64,000 bases of DNA, from assembly GCA_019636495.1 (NCBI GenBank), contig JAHBXL010000009.1:102848-166847 (forward strand), given 5' to 3'. The notes beneath the pieces were generated by a model. It saw nothing but the letters and a program-made list of their open reading frames with translations, searched no databases and was not told where the DNA came from. Of this stretch, positions 44,180-52,983 are shown piece after piece (position 1 is the first letter of the stretch; each line of letters opens with the position of its first letter). The stretch comes from Phycisphaeraceae bacterium (GTDB lineage Bacteria; Planctomycetota; Phycisphaerae; Phycisphaerales; UBA1924). Both the position numbers and the translations under genes were made by a program.

Positions 44180-44312
44180 GATGAACTGATGAGGTGATGA
44201 GGTGATGAGGTGATGTAGTGTTCGGGTTCCGGGTTCCGTGAAGTTCAACGAGATCCTGTTGCGGGCGCGATCAATCCAGAATCCCCAATCCAAGATCCAA
44301 ACTCAGTACTGT
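44180..44312. repeat. GATGAGGT octamers plus reverse-oriented TTGGAT heptad array
   Basis: GATGAGGT repeats three times (44188-44211), followed by GGGTTCC units. At 44274-44302 the sequence AATCCCCAATCCAAGATCCAA is the reverse complement of the core of the 18.33- and 19.86-kb arrays. The tract fills the gap between murC and murB within the operon. Confidence 0.8.
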
Positions 44313-44349
44313 CTCAGCGGCGCAGACAACCATCACTCACCCCCACCCC

Positions 44350-45951
44350 TCACTTGCCCTTCAAGAACCCCCTCGCCACGGTGTCCACCGGCCCCGCGCC
44401 CATCACCACCAGCACGTCCTCCGGCTTGCACACCACTTCGAGCGCTTCAACAATCGCCTCGAACGGGTACAGGTGCATCGCCTGCACGCCCCGCTGCCGC
44501 AGTTTGTCCACCAGGTCCGCGGCGGAGACCTTGGTCTTCTCGATCTCCGAGTCGCGCACGAAGTAGATGTGCGGCACGATGACCATGTCCGCCTCGTTGA
44601 ACGCGGTCGCGAACTCCTCAAGCAGGAACCGCGTGCGCGAGTGCTGGTGCGGCTGGAAGACACAGATCAGTCGCCCGCCCCGCTCCTGCGGCCGTTCATA
44701 GTCGCGAAGGGCCCGAAGCGTCGCCGCGACTTCCGTCGGGTGGTGGCCGTAATCGTCGTACGCACGAACCGTCCCGCCCCGCGGCAGCGTGCGCTCCCCC
44801 AGCAACTGCATCCGGCGTTCCAGCCCTGCAAAGTCCGACAGCGAGCGGCCGACGGAGTCGCCATCGGCGCCGCACAGGATCGCCAGCGCCGCGGCGGTGG
44901 CCGCGTTCATCGCGTTGTGCTCGCCGGGCATCCGCGTCACCCACGCCGCGACCAGGCCTTCACCCTTGCGAACCAGCCCCGTGCGTCGCGAGCGCGGGTC
45001 GTACTGCACGCTCCAGTCGGCGCTGGGCGAGAAGCCGATGGTCTGCACTTCGCACATCAGGCCGGCGGTGATGCGCGTGCGATGGGCGCACTCGTGGGCG
45101 ATCAACAGCACGCCGCCGCGGTCCTTGCCCGGCAGCAGTTGGGCGAACTCCGCGAACGCTTTCACCACCTCGTCGAGCGAGCCATAGACGTCGAGGTGAT
45201 CGGCCTCGACACTGGTGATCGCCGCGATCCGCGGCCGGTAGTTGTGAAAACTCCGGTTGAACTCGCAGGCCTCGGCGATCAGCAACCCGGGCTCGCCGCG
45301 CTGCAGGCCCGCGGGGATCACATCGGCCCCAAGCAGGAACCCCCCTCCTCCACCCGCCCCACCCCCCACGGCTCCGAACTCGGCCAGTTGCGGGCAGTTG
45401 GCCCCGACGATCACGCCCGGCTTCAGCCCCGCCGCGCCGAGCACACAGCCCAGCATCGCAGTCGTCGTGCTCTTGCCGTGCGTGCCCGCGACACACACGC
45501 CTGTGCGACCGAGCATGCACCGCCCCAGCGCCTCGGCGTAGTTCAGGTGCGGGATGCCCCGCCGGTCGGCCTCAAGAAGTTGCGGATGGTCGGGCTTGAT
45601 CGCGGCGGAGGCAACGACCAGGTCGCACGATTCGGGCAGCGGACCGCTCTGGTCGAACGCGACGTGCACGCCCTCGGCCCGCAGCGCTTCGGTGAACTGT
45701 GAGCAACACGCATCGGACCCCGAGACCGTCGCGCCGCGGCCGCGGAGCATCCGTGCAAGGCCCGACATGCCGCACCCGCCGATGCCGATGAGGTAGATCG
45801 ACTTCCCGCTCGGGTCGAACCGGTCCGCTGCGCCATCCCACCAACCGCGTGGTCGCGCACCGCTAGCGCCCCGCGCGCCGGCGAGTTCACCGGGCGGGGT
45901 CGCGATGGACGACGGTCCGACCTGGGGCGACATCACGGAAGTTGTAGGCAT
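44350..45951 (-). CDS. murC: UDP-N-acetylmuramate--L-alanine ligase MurC
   Basis: The enzyme adds L-Ala to UDP-MurNAc. Motifs: N-terminal Rossmann-like IYLIGIGGCGMSGLARML, ATP-binding CVAGTHGKSTTTAMLG, SVEADHLDVYGS, MPGEHNAMNAATAAAL, and in the C-terminal domain AYDDYGHHPTEVAATLRALR with VFQPHQHSRT. The usual EADESD patch reads EACEFNRS, and a Gly-rich insert (GGGAGGGGG) precedes it. The ATG at 45951 gives 533 residues, but neither it nor the ATG at 45933 has a clear ribosome site, and the region before the first motif is not conserved, so the exact start is open. It is the first gene of the mur-ddl-ftsQ operon. Confidence 0.95.
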   Translation of the reverse strand: MPTTSVMSPQVGPSSIATPPGELAGARGASGARPRGWWDGAADRFDPSGKSIYLIGIGGCGMSGLARMLRGRGATVSGSDACCSQFTEALRAEGVHVAFDQSGPLPESCDLVVASAAIKPDHPQLLEADRRGIPHLNYAEALGRCMLGRTGVCVAGTHGKSTTTAMLGCVLGAAGLKPGVIVGANCPQLAEFGAVGGGAGGGGGFLLGADVIPAGLQRGEPGLLIAEACEFNRSFHNYRPRIAAITSVEADHLDVYGSLDEVVKAFAEFAQLLPGKDRGGVLLIAHECAHRTRITAGLMCEVQTIGFSPSADWSVQYDPRSRRTGLVRKGEGLVAAWVTRMPGEHNAMNAATAAALAILCGADGDSVGRSLSDFAGLERRMQLLGERTLPRGGTVRAYDDYGHHPTEVAATLRALRDYERPQERGGRLICVFQPHQHSRTRFLLEEFATAFNEADMVIVPHIYFVRDSEIEKTKVSAADLVDKLRQRGVQAMHLYPFEAIVEALEVVCKPEDVLVVMGAGPVDTVARGFLKGK

Positions 45952-46216
45952 CGGCGAGGTGTATCGGATGAACTCGTTTGCCCGCGTGAAGCAGGAACAT
46001 CGGCGGGCCTCCCGGGTCGCGCTGCGGTCCGGCCGGCACCGCTCCCCAACATCCCGGCCAGAGAAAAGCGACAACGTGCCCCTCGACCGAACACGCCATC
46101 TTGCTGCCGGTTCCTCACCCGCCGACCGAACGGAGACGCATCCGTCCCACGTCAAAACAGATCCGGGAGCGGGTCTTCCGGTTGCAAGCCGGTCGGCGGC
46201 TATGCTGCGTTCCCCA

Positions 46217-46822
46217 ATGCCCGCTGACCCCACCAGACCCGACACGGCCCCGCTGCCATACAAACTCGCCTGCCTCTGCGACCTCCGCGACCGCGAGGGA
46301 CGCGTGCTGCTGATTCGGAGGAGTCGATCCCCGAATCTGGGGTTGTGCTCGCCCATTGGGGGAAAACTCGACATGCACACGGGAGAGTCGCCGGCAGAAT
46401 GCGCCCAGCGCGAGATCCGCGAAGAAGCGGGCATCGAGGTATCGATCGACCGCCTGCACCTCGTCGGCCTGATCAGCGAGAAGGCTTTCGAGGGAAAGGG
46501 GCACTGGCTGCTGTTTTATTACCGCGTGCTCGGGCCAGTCGATGTCCCCTCCAAGGCGATCCCGGAAGGCACTTTGGAGTGGTTCCGCCCTGAAGAAATC
46601 GAGACCCTCCCACTGCCCGAGACCGACCGGCAGATCATCTGGCCGTTGATCCGCGCACACGAGGCCGCCAATCCGGATCGGCCCGGCTTCTTTGCGCTGC
46701 ACATTGATTGTTCAACCATCGGGCCCGATGGCCGACCGGCCATGACCTGGTCGGTCCAACAGCACGACCCGCTCGCCGCCATCGGGTTCTCGGCCCTGCC
46801 ACGAACCAACGCCCCTCGCTGA
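46217..46822 (+). CDS. Nudix hydrolase
   Basis: The 201-residue protein has a Nudix box: GGKLDMHTGESPAECAQREI continuing REEAGI. The REIREEAGI core is intact, with a two-residue insertion between the first Gly and Glu, as seen in some relatives. It probably hydrolyses a nucleoside diphosphate derivative; substrate unknown. The C-terminal 40 residues extend past the fold. An ATG at 46202 is an alternative start; neither has a strong ribosome site. It is divergent from murC across a 265-bp gap without another gene. Confidence 0.88.
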   Translation: MPADPTRPDTAPLPYKLACLCDLRDREGRVLLIRRSRSPNLGLCSPIGGKLDMHTGESPAECAQREIREEAGIEVSIDRLHLVGLISEKAFEGKGHWLLFYYRVLGPVDVPSKAIPEGTLEWFRPEEIETLPLPETDRQIIWPLIRAHEAANPDRPGFFALHIDCSTIGPDGRPAMTWSVQQHDPLAAIGFSALPRTNAPR

Positions 46823-46967
46823 TCCGGCACCCGCCCGCGCCAGACGAGCCGGCGATCGCCGTCCGGGCCCGTTCGGCTCAATCTCCGGGCCCCATCGACC
46901 GATCCGAACTGGTTGAATCGACCCTGCGGCGACGCCGCGGACTAGAGCACCAGCAGCGAGGCCGAAC

Positions 46968-47306
46968 ATGAGCAACGTGAAACCCTCTGATCGTCGGCGC
47001 GGTGGCCGTCTGGTGTGCGAGGGCCTGACGTGCCAGTTCGGCCACGTCGCGGACCTGTCGTGCACGGGCGCGAAGGTGTTCAGCAAGAAACTTCCGCCGA
47101 TGGAGGTCGGCGATGTCGCGCAGGTCCGGTTCTCAGGGCTCGGTCCGGAGTTCGTGCTGCCGGCACAGTTGGTCCGACTCATCAAGCGTCCCGACTGCTT
47201 TGAGTGCGGCTTTCGGTTCTGGAGTCTGAACGAAGTACAGAGCCGCACGCTCGGGCAGATGGCCCGGGTCGCGGCCGACCGCCGCAGCATCCGCATGGCC
47301 GTGTGA
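46968..47306 (+). CDS. PilZ-domain protein
   Basis: The 112-residue single-domain protein carries both halves of the cyclic-di-GMP binding signature: DRRRGGR near the N-terminus and DLSCTGAKV at about 29-37 (D-x-S-x-x-G). The rest is a beta-barrel pattern (GDVAQVRFSGLG, LPAQLVRLIKR, FECGFRFW). GAGG six bases before the ATG supports the start. It may link c-di-GMP to motility or surface processes such as the flagellar system here; the target is unknown. Confidence 0.85.
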   Translation: MSNVKPSDRRRGGRLVCEGLTCQFGHVADLSCTGAKVFSKKLPPMEVGDVAQVRFSGLGPEFVLPAQLVRLIKRPDCFECGFRFWSLNEVQSRTLGQMARVAADRRSIRMAV

Positions 47307-47328
47307 ACCGCGGCCCAAACTCCAGTGT

Positions 47329-48150
47329 CTATGAGCGGCTGACCTCGCCCAGCAGGCGGTGGTCGCGCCAGGCCGGAAACTCGGCGCGCCATGCGCGCAG
47401 CGCGGCCAGATCAATCTCGACACTCAGCACGCTCTCGTCCTCTCCCGCCTCGGCCAGCACGTCCCCCTTGGGCCCGATGGCCAGCGATGCGCCCGCGTAG
47501 ACCAGGTGCGGGTCGCGCCCCGCGCGGTTCACGCAGAGCATGTACGCCTGGTTCTCAATGGCGCGGGCAATGCTGAGCGTGCGGCGGTGCGCAGCACGCG
47601 GCAAGGGCCAGTTGGCCCCCAGCGCAAACACCTCGGCGCCCATCTGCATGCCGCGGCGGAAAAGTTCGGGGAATCGCAGGTCGTAGCAGATGGCCGGGCA
47701 GACCGTCGTGCGTTCGTTGGAATCGGCCGCGACGGAACTCGAGGGCCCGCGCATCCACGTGTACGTCCGCACCTGATCGCCGCCGGAGAAGAACTCGCTC
47801 TCGCGGCCATAGGTGAACGGATGGACCTTGTCGTACTCGCAGAGCACTTCACCAGCGGGCCCGACGACCGAAGCGCGGTTCCGGCCGCGGCCGTCGGGTC
47901 CTTTCACCGTCCGGCTGCCGTGGATCGTCGCGCCGAACTGCTGGGCGAGTCTCACAAGAAACTGCAAGGTCCGACCATCGGCGTCGTTGGTCTTCGAGAG
48001 GTTGAACGAGAAACCCGTATCGAACATCTCCGGCAGCACAACAAGGTCGCCCGCTCCCACCGCGGCCGCACCGAGCAGATCGCGCACCCGCGCGAAGTTC
48101 GCGGCCTTGTCTTCCCAGGCGATATCGAGTTGGACGAGGTGGGCAAGCAT
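47329..48150 (-). CDS. nitrilase-superfamily amidase (omega-amidase YafV-like)
   Basis: The 273-residue enzyme shows the Glu-Lys-Cys catalytic triad in VVLPEMFDTGF, YDKVHPFTYG and CPAICYDLRFPELF. The LPEMFDTGFSFN segment and overall length are most like omega-amidases of the YafV/Nit2 type, which hydrolyse 2-oxoglutaramate. NRAGRDPHLVYAGASLAIGP completes the fold. The start at 48150 matches the family N-terminus (AHLVQLDIAWED); the longer open frame is not conserved. Its leader holds TCCGACATCCGACAT, a fragment of the dispersed GTCGGAT repeat. It is divergent from maf. Confidence 0.88.
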   Translation of the reverse strand: MLAHLVQLDIAWEDKAANFARVRDLLGAAAVGAGDLVVLPEMFDTGFSFNLSKTNDADGRTLQFLVRLAQQFGATIHGSRTVKGPDGRGRNRASVVGPAGEVLCEYDKVHPFTYGRESEFFSGGDQVRTYTWMRGPSSSVAADSNERTTVCPAICYDLRFPELFRRGMQMGAEVFALGANWPLPRAAHRRTLSIARAIENQAYMLCVNRAGRDPHLVYAGASLAIGPKGDVLAEAGEDESVLSVEIDLAALRAWRAEFPAWRDHRLLGEVSRS

Positions 48151-48168
48151 GAATGTCGGATGTCGGAG
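48150..48168. repeat. short GTCGGATGTCGG repeat in the amidase leader
   Basis: Two GTCGGA units directly abut the amidase start codon, as at the fliH start (3339-3369). Here too the repeat replaces a recognisable Shine-Dalgarno sequence. Confidence 0.6.
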
Positions 48169-48262
48169 AAAGCCCAATCGTACACGATGCCATGACCCAT
48201 CCCACTTTCCACTTCTGCCACCCCTGCAACCCCGGCCGGTTGAATCCCAACAACGTGCAGCC

Positions 48263-48991
48263 ATGATCCTCCTGACCAAGAACAACCCCTTGCAGCACCC
48301 GAATCTGACCCGCGAACGCGACCGCCGCGGCTCGCGTATCACTCTCCCGCTTCGAGAACACCTCGTGACGACCGCCGCGCAGTCCCGACCGCTCCTGCTC
48401 CTCGCCAGCCGCTCTCCGCGGCGGCAGGAACTGCTGCGCGCCGCCGGCATCGACTTCGTCGCGGCCCAGCCCGCGCTCGACGACGGCGACCTGCATCCCG
48501 GCGAAGCCGATGCGCAGCGATGGGTCGCGGCGATGGCGTACCTGAAGGCCGCCGCGGCGGTGCGCCAGGGCCTGCACACCGCGCTCGACACCTCTCGCCC
48601 GGTGGGCGTGGTGCTCGGAGCCGACACGGTGGTTTCGCTGCGTGGCCGGATCATCGGCCAGCCGCGCGACCGCGCCGATGCCGAGCGCATCCTGCGCGAA
48701 CTGGCCGATGCCGAGCACGACGTCCTGACGGGTGTGGCGATGCTCTGCCCGGCGACGGGCCGGCGCGACATCTGGACCGACCGCGCTCGCGTCGAGGTCG
48801 GCCCGATCGCGGATGTCGAGATCGAGCGTTATCTCGAAAGCAACGCCTGGCGCGGCAAGGCCGGAGCGTACAACCTGTCAGAACGTATCGCCGCGGGCTG
48901 GCCGATCCGGTATGAGGGCGACGCGGGGACCATCATGGGCCTGCCCGCGGTCGCGGTCGCTCGACGGCTGGATGCCTGGTCGCGGGGTTGA
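48263..48991 (+). CDS. maf: Maf-like nucleotide pyrophosphatase
   Basis: Maf proteins hydrolyse non-canonical or pyrimidine nucleoside triphosphates and are linked to septum control. The signature LLLLASRSPRRQELL appears early, followed by VVLGADTVVSL (catalytic Asp), IGQPRDRADAERILREL and WRGKAGAYNLSE. From the ATG at 48263 the product has 242 residues, but the first 34 are not family-like. The GTG at 48365 (208 residues) may be the true start. Confidence 0.9.
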   Translation: MILLTKNNPLQHPNLTRERDRRGSRITLPLREHLVTTAAQSRPLLLLASRSPRRQELLRAAGIDFVAAQPALDDGDLHPGEADAQRWVAAMAYLKAAAAVRQGLHTALDTSRPVGVVLGADTVVSLRGRIIGQPRDRADAERILRELADAEHDVLTGVAMLCPATGRRDIWTDRARVEVGPIADVEIERYLESNAWRGKAGAYNLSERIAAGWPIRYEGDAGTIMGLPAVAVARRLDAWSRG

Positions 48992-49120
48992 AGCAGCGCA
49001 AGGAGCCCGGAACAAGCCGCTCCGCGAATCCGCGCTGGCCTTCGGCGTGCGCGGCTCGGCCGAACGGCCCACTGCACCGTGCACGTCTCCCATGTTTGCT
49101 CCGGCCCCCTAGCATCACGC

Positions 49121-49537
49121 GTGAGTCCCGTTTTTCTGGCCGCGAACACGATGCTGCCCGCGTGGGTTGTGCTGCCGATCGGGTGTTCGGCGCTCGTTGT
49201 GACCGCGGCGCACGTGCTGGCGTTGCAGGCCTCGGACGCGCCGGCGAGGCGCAAACGCATCCGCACGGCCAACGGCCTGCTCATGATGATCATCACCGCG
49301 CTGCTCTGCTGGGCTTTGGGCGTTGCGCCCGTGGTGAGCAACCCGGCGACCACCCCCGGCGACACGCGGACATTCCTGCTCGTCTGGTCGGCGATCATCA
49401 CGCTGGTCGCGCTCATGGTCGTGCTCGCCGCGATGGATGTCGCCTTCACCGCACGGCTCGCGCTCTCGGAGCGCGGCCGCCTTCGGCGCGAACTGCGCGA
49501 GGGCACGCGTGCTGCTCGGACCGATGCCGCGCCGTGA
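49121..49537 (+). CDS. small membrane protein of unknown function upstream of lpxK
   Basis: From the GTG at 49121 the product has 138 residues. It has three hydrophobic helices (WVVLPIGCSALVVTAAHVL; LLMMIITALLCWALGVAPVV; FLLVWSAIITLVALMVVLAAMD, partly quoted) and a basic C-terminal tail. No family was recognised. Its stop overlaps the lpxK GTG by 4 bp (GTGA), so the two are translationally coupled, which supports both reading frames and hints at an envelope role. An ATG at 49151 is an alternative start. Confidence 0.65.
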   Translation: MSPVFLAANTMLPAWVVLPIGCSALVVTAAHVLALQASDAPARRKRIRTANGLLMMIITALLCWALGVAPVVSNPATTPGDTRTFLLVWSAIITLVALMVVLAAMDVAFTARLALSERGRLRRELREGTRAARTDAAP

Positions 49538-50640
49538 CCACGACACCGATCAACCCGTCCGCGCCGCGCCGCGGGCCGCTGCCGGGCCTGCTCGGTCGCG
49601 CCGCCGCGCGCGTGTATGCCCTCGGCATCGCGCGGCACAACCGCCGCTACGACGCCGGCCGCGGCGTGAACACGCTGAGCGTGCCGGTCATCAGCATCGG
49701 CAATCTCTCCGTCGGCGGGACGGGCAAGACGCCGATGGTCGCGCACATCTGCCGCGTGCTGCTGGAGCGCGGCATCCGGCCGTGCATTGCCATGCGCGGC
49801 TATGCGCCGGGCCGGCGCGGCGGCGCAGGGCAGGAATCCGATGAGGCCGATGCCTATGCGCGGCTGTTCGATGACGCCGTGGACATCGTCAGCCGGCCCG
49901 ACAGGTACGCGGGGATACAGGAACTGCTCGCCGAACGGAGTTCGATCGGGCGCGATGCCGCCGAGCGCGAGCCGCCGCCCGCGCCGGGCGCGGTGGTGCT
50001 CGATGACGGCTTCCAGCACCGGCAGATCGCTCGCGACCTGGACATCGTGCTGATCGACGCCTCACGCAGCCCGTTCCACGACCGACTGCTCCCCGCGGGG
50101 TGGCTGCGCGAGCCGGTGGAATCGCTGCAGCGCGCTTCGTGCGTCGTGGTCACGCACGCCGAACTTGCCAAGCCCGATGCGCTGCACGCGCTGGAACGCG
50201 ACATTCACCGTGCGCACGGCCGACCGCCGATCGCGGTCACGCGCCACCTGTGGACGGCCCTGCGCGATGCGGACGACATGCCGCGGCCGCTCGATGCGCT
50301 CGCGGGCCGTCGCGTGCTGGGTGTGTGCGCGATCGGGAACCCCGCGGGCTTCGAGCATGCGCTGCGGGCGACGGTCGGCGCGGCGGGCCCCGCGCCGGAG
50401 GTGATTGTGCTGCCCGACCACGATGCCTATGCCGCCACAACGATCAACCGCATCGCCGACGCCGCGCGACGGATCGACGCGGAGTTCATCATCACAACCG
50501 ACAAGGATTGGTCAAAACTGCGCAACATTCCTCGCGGCAAGTGGCCGTGCCCGGTGGCGCGGCCGGAACTCTCGCTGAGTTTCCTCAGCGGGCGAGAGGA
50601 GTTGGAAGGGGCGGTGATCGACGCGGCATCGCCGCGTTGA
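49534..50640 (+). CDS. lpxK: tetraacyldisaccharide 4'-kinase LpxK
   Basis: The 368-residue enzyme phosphorylates the lipid A precursor at the 4' position on the inner face of the inner membrane. Motifs: VPVISIGNLSVGGTGKTP (Walker A at about 56-66), VLDDGFQHRQIARDLDIVLID (partly quoted), a PDHDAY segment in place of the more usual DHHxY, and ITTDKDWSKL. The first 30 residues form the amphipathic membrane-binding region. It starts at a GTG coupled to the preceding small membrane protein. Presence of lpxK indicates that the organism makes lipid A. Confidence 0.93.
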   Translation: MTTTPINPSAPRRGPLPGLLGRAAARVYALGIARHNRRYDAGRGVNTLSVPVISIGNLSVGGTGKTPMVAHICRVLLERGIRPCIAMRGYAPGRRGGAGQESDEADAYARLFDDAVDIVSRPDRYAGIQELLAERSSIGRDAAEREPPPAPGAVVLDDGFQHRQIARDLDIVLIDASRSPFHDRLLPAGWLREPVESLQRASCVVVTHAELAKPDALHALERDIHRAHGRPPIAVTRHLWTALRDADDMPRPLDALAGRRVLGVCAIGNPAGFEHALRATVGAAGPAPEVIVLPDHDAYAATTINRIADAARRIDAEFIITTDKDWSKLRNIPRGKWPCPVARPELSLSFLSGREELEGAVIDAASPR

Positions 50641-50644
50641 TCGG

Positions 50645-51262
50645 TCATCGTTCCGATCCGCACTCGGGGCAGCGAATCATCTCAGGACCGAGCGGGTAGC
50701 CGCACTTCAGGCATCCGCCCTCGCGAGCGCGGCGGGCCTGCCTGCGTTGACGCACGATCGCGAATAGAACCGGCGTGGCGAGAACCACCATGGGCAGCCA
50801 ATACGGAATGTCGAACATCCGGGCGGTCTGCGCGCCGCCGACCATCAGGCCGGGACCAAGCCCGAGGAATCGCCATCGCCCTCGCGTCATATCGGCCAGG
50901 TCGACCCACGGGTACCAGTCGTTCCGAATGCCCGAACGCGGGAAACTCGTCGCCTTCCAGCCGAGTTGGCTGTCGAAGCGGTTCTTCTCGGATTCGGTGC
51001 TCATGATGCTGAGGTACTCCGCCCGGACGAGGCGAAGCCAGTGCGGGCCGGTCTGGACGCTCCTGGTGGTCATCGTGAACTCCCAAGCGCCCATCTGTCC
51101 ATCGGGCGTCTGGGTGTTGCGGGCAACTGAGCCGCGGGCGTGATTGAGCGCAAAGCAGCGGATCGAGGAGAGAAACCAGAGGGCAGCAATCAGCGCGGTG
51201 ACCAGAACACATGCGGCCACAGGGGCCCTTCTCAGCCGATCACGCCAATCCTGCGATCTCAC
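50645..51262 (-). CDS. membrane protein with C-terminal zinc ribbon
   Basis: The 205-residue protein has two membrane helices (PVAACVLVTALIAALWFLSS near 15-32 and YWLPMVVLATPVLFAIV near 155-171) around an external domain. The C-terminus is a zinc ribbon, CLKCGYPLG...RCPECGSE, a tail often seen on planctomycete membrane proteins of unknown role. It is convergent with lpxK, with only 4 bp between stops, and lies 20 bp downstream of serS on the same strand. Confidence 0.7.
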   Translation of the reverse strand: MRSQDWRDRLRRAPVAACVLVTALIAALWFLSSIRCFALNHARGSVARNTQTPDGQMGAWEFTMTTRSVQTGPHWLRLVRAEYLSIMSTESEKNRFDSQLGWKATSFPRSGIRNDWYPWVDLADMTRGRWRFLGLGPGLMVGGAQTARMFDIPYWLPMVVLATPVLFAIVRQRRQARRAREGGCLKCGYPLGPEMIRCPECGSER

Positions 51263-51282
51263 CTTTCCTCCAAATCAGTGAT

Positions 51283-52794
51283 TCACCCGATCCTGCTCTT
51301 CCCACCCATGTACGGCCGCAGCACCGGCGGCACCGTGACCGTGCCATCGGCGTTCTGCCACATCTCCAGGATTGGAATGAGCAACCGAGGCGATGCGGCC
51401 ACGGTGTTGTTCAGCGAGTGGCAGAACACCGTTGCACCCTTGCCGCCCGCGCCACCCTCGCGATAGCGCATGTTCAGCCGGCGGCACTGGTAGTCGTACA
51501 GACGCGAGGCCGAGTGCGTCTCTCCAAACGCCCCGCTCGGCACGCCGTCTTTGCTCACCTCGCCGCGGCCGGGCATCCAACTCTCGACGTCGATCATGTC
51601 GGCGTTCTTCACGCCAAGGTCGCCGGTGCAGCACTGCAGCAGCCGGTACGGCAGCGCGAGCGACTGCAGGATCTCCTCGACGTACCCGATCATCTTCTTG
51701 TGCCACGCGCGGCTCTCGGCCTCATCGGCCCTGCAGATGACCACCTGCTCGACCTTGTCGAACTGGTGGATGCGGTAGAGCCCGGCGGTGTCCTTGCCCG
51801 CCGCGCCCGCCTCGCGCCGGAAGCACGTGCTCACCGTCGTGTACTTCAGCGGCAACTGCGCCTCATCAAGAATCTCGCCCTGGTGCAGGCCCATCAGCCC
51901 GACCTCCCCGGTGCCGGTCAGGAACAGGTCGTTGGTCTCGCCGCGGCGGCTTTCCTCGATGTGGTACGCCTGCTCGCGTCCGGCCGGGAAGAACCCGGTC
52001 CCCACCATGCAGTCCTCGCGGACGAGCACCGGCACGCTCATCGCCTTGAAGCCCTGCTTGAGCGTCATGAAGTCAAAGGCGTAACGCAGCACCGCGTTGT
52101 GCAGCAGGAAGCCATCGCCGGTGAGAACGTAGGACCGCGTCCCCGCCATCTTCACGCCGCGCTCAAAGTCGGCCAGGCCCAGGTCGCGGACAAGTTCCAG
52201 GTGGGTCTTGGGCCGGAAGCCGCGGTTGGCTTCGTATGACTTGTTGGTGTCGAACCCCCAGGGACCATCTTCGTCTTGGGTGGGCCGGTTCTCCGAACCG
52301 GCGTTGCTGACAGTGCATTCACGAGCAATGCCCGGCGCGGAGTGCCGGGCCACCAAGGCCGGCGGGTGCCATCGGCGGATCTCAATATTGTCCTCGCTGC
52401 CCTTGCCCACGGGCACATCGGCATCGGGCGGAAGGGGAACCGTCAGCAGGATGGCCTGCAGGTCGGGATCGAGCAGGGCCAGACGCGTCTCCAGCGCATG
52501 GATCTTCTCTTTCAGCGCGGCGGGTCGGGCCTTGAGCGCATCCAACTCGGCCTCAAGGCTCGCCCGCTCGCCCTCGGCCGCCTTCTTGATCTGTCCCGCG
52601 AGTTTGCCGATCTGCGGGCCCAGTTCCTTCTCGATGGTCCGCTGCTGGGCCCGCAGGTTCTCCTGCTCGGTCGCCAGGGTGCGACGCTGGGCGTCGAGTT
52701 CCAGCAGATGGTCGATGTCAACGCGCATGCCCTTGAGTTCGCAGCCGCGGCGGTACTTGTCGGGATTCTCTCGGAGGTCGCGCAAGTCGATCAT
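51283..52794 (-). CDS. serS: seryl-tRNA synthetase with in-frame repeat insertion
   Basis: The 503-residue class II synthetase charges tRNA-Ser. The N-terminus IDLRDLRENPDKYRRG and the coiled-coil arm (about 30-110) bind tRNA. Catalytic motif 2 is visible as STCFRREAGAAGKDTAGLYRIHQFDKVEQ (partly quoted) and motif 3 near the C-terminus. Typical enzymes have 420-430 residues. Here about 35 extra residues (144-178, ALVARHSAPG...NAGSENRPTQDEDG) sit in the linker between arm and catalytic core, after EIRRW and before GFRPKTHLEL. They are largely encoded by a two-hairpin palindromic element. The core motifs are intact, so the enzyme is probably active. Confidence 0.96.
   Translation of the reverse strand: MIDLRDLRENPDKYRRGCELKGMRVDIDHLLELDAQRRTLATEQENLRAQQRTIEKELGPQIGKLAGQIKKAAEGERASLEAELDALKARPAALKEKIHALETRLALLDPDLQAILLTVPLPPDADVPVGKGSEDNIEIRRWHPPALVARHSAPGIARECTVSNAGSENRPTQDEDGPWGFDTNKSYEANRGFRPKTHLELVRDLGLADFERGVKMAGTRSYVLTGDGFLLHNAVLRYAFDFMTLKQGFKAMSVPVLVREDCMVGTGFFPAGREQAYHIEESRRGETNDLFLTGTGEVGLMGLHQGEILDEAQLPLKYTTVSTCFRREAGAAGKDTAGLYRIHQFDKVEQVVICRADEAESRAWHKKMIGYVEEILQSLALPYRLLQCCTGDLGVKNADMIDVESWMPGRGEVSKDGVPSGAFGETHSASRLYDYQCRRLNMRYREGGAGGKGATVFCHSLNNTVAASPRLLIPILEMWQNADGTVTVPPVLRPYMGGKSRIG
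52275..52357. repeat. two-hairpin palindromic element inside serS
   Basis: Ends CTTGGGTGGGCC and GGGCCACCAAG are inverted copies with one extra base. Inside are hairpins GCCGGTTC-TCC-GAACCGGC (52284-52302) and GCCCGGCGC-GGA-GTGCCGGGC (52330-52350, one G-T pair). The architecture and loops match the element in the mannosidase gene. On the minus strand both are read in the frame giving LVA-x-x-S. Confidence 0.78.
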
Positions 52795-52983
52795 GGGACG
52801 CGAGTGTAGGGAACCAGCGGCCAGTCCGGGCCCGCGTGTGGTGGCGTCGGCGGGGCAAGGACCGATACCATGGTGCTGACCAACGGACGGCCCGCCATCG
52901 GCGGGAGACACTCGGCCACGCCCACGCCGGACCGAACGCCGACCGCGGCGAGACCGGCAATCACGCAGGACGCGCGAAGCCCC

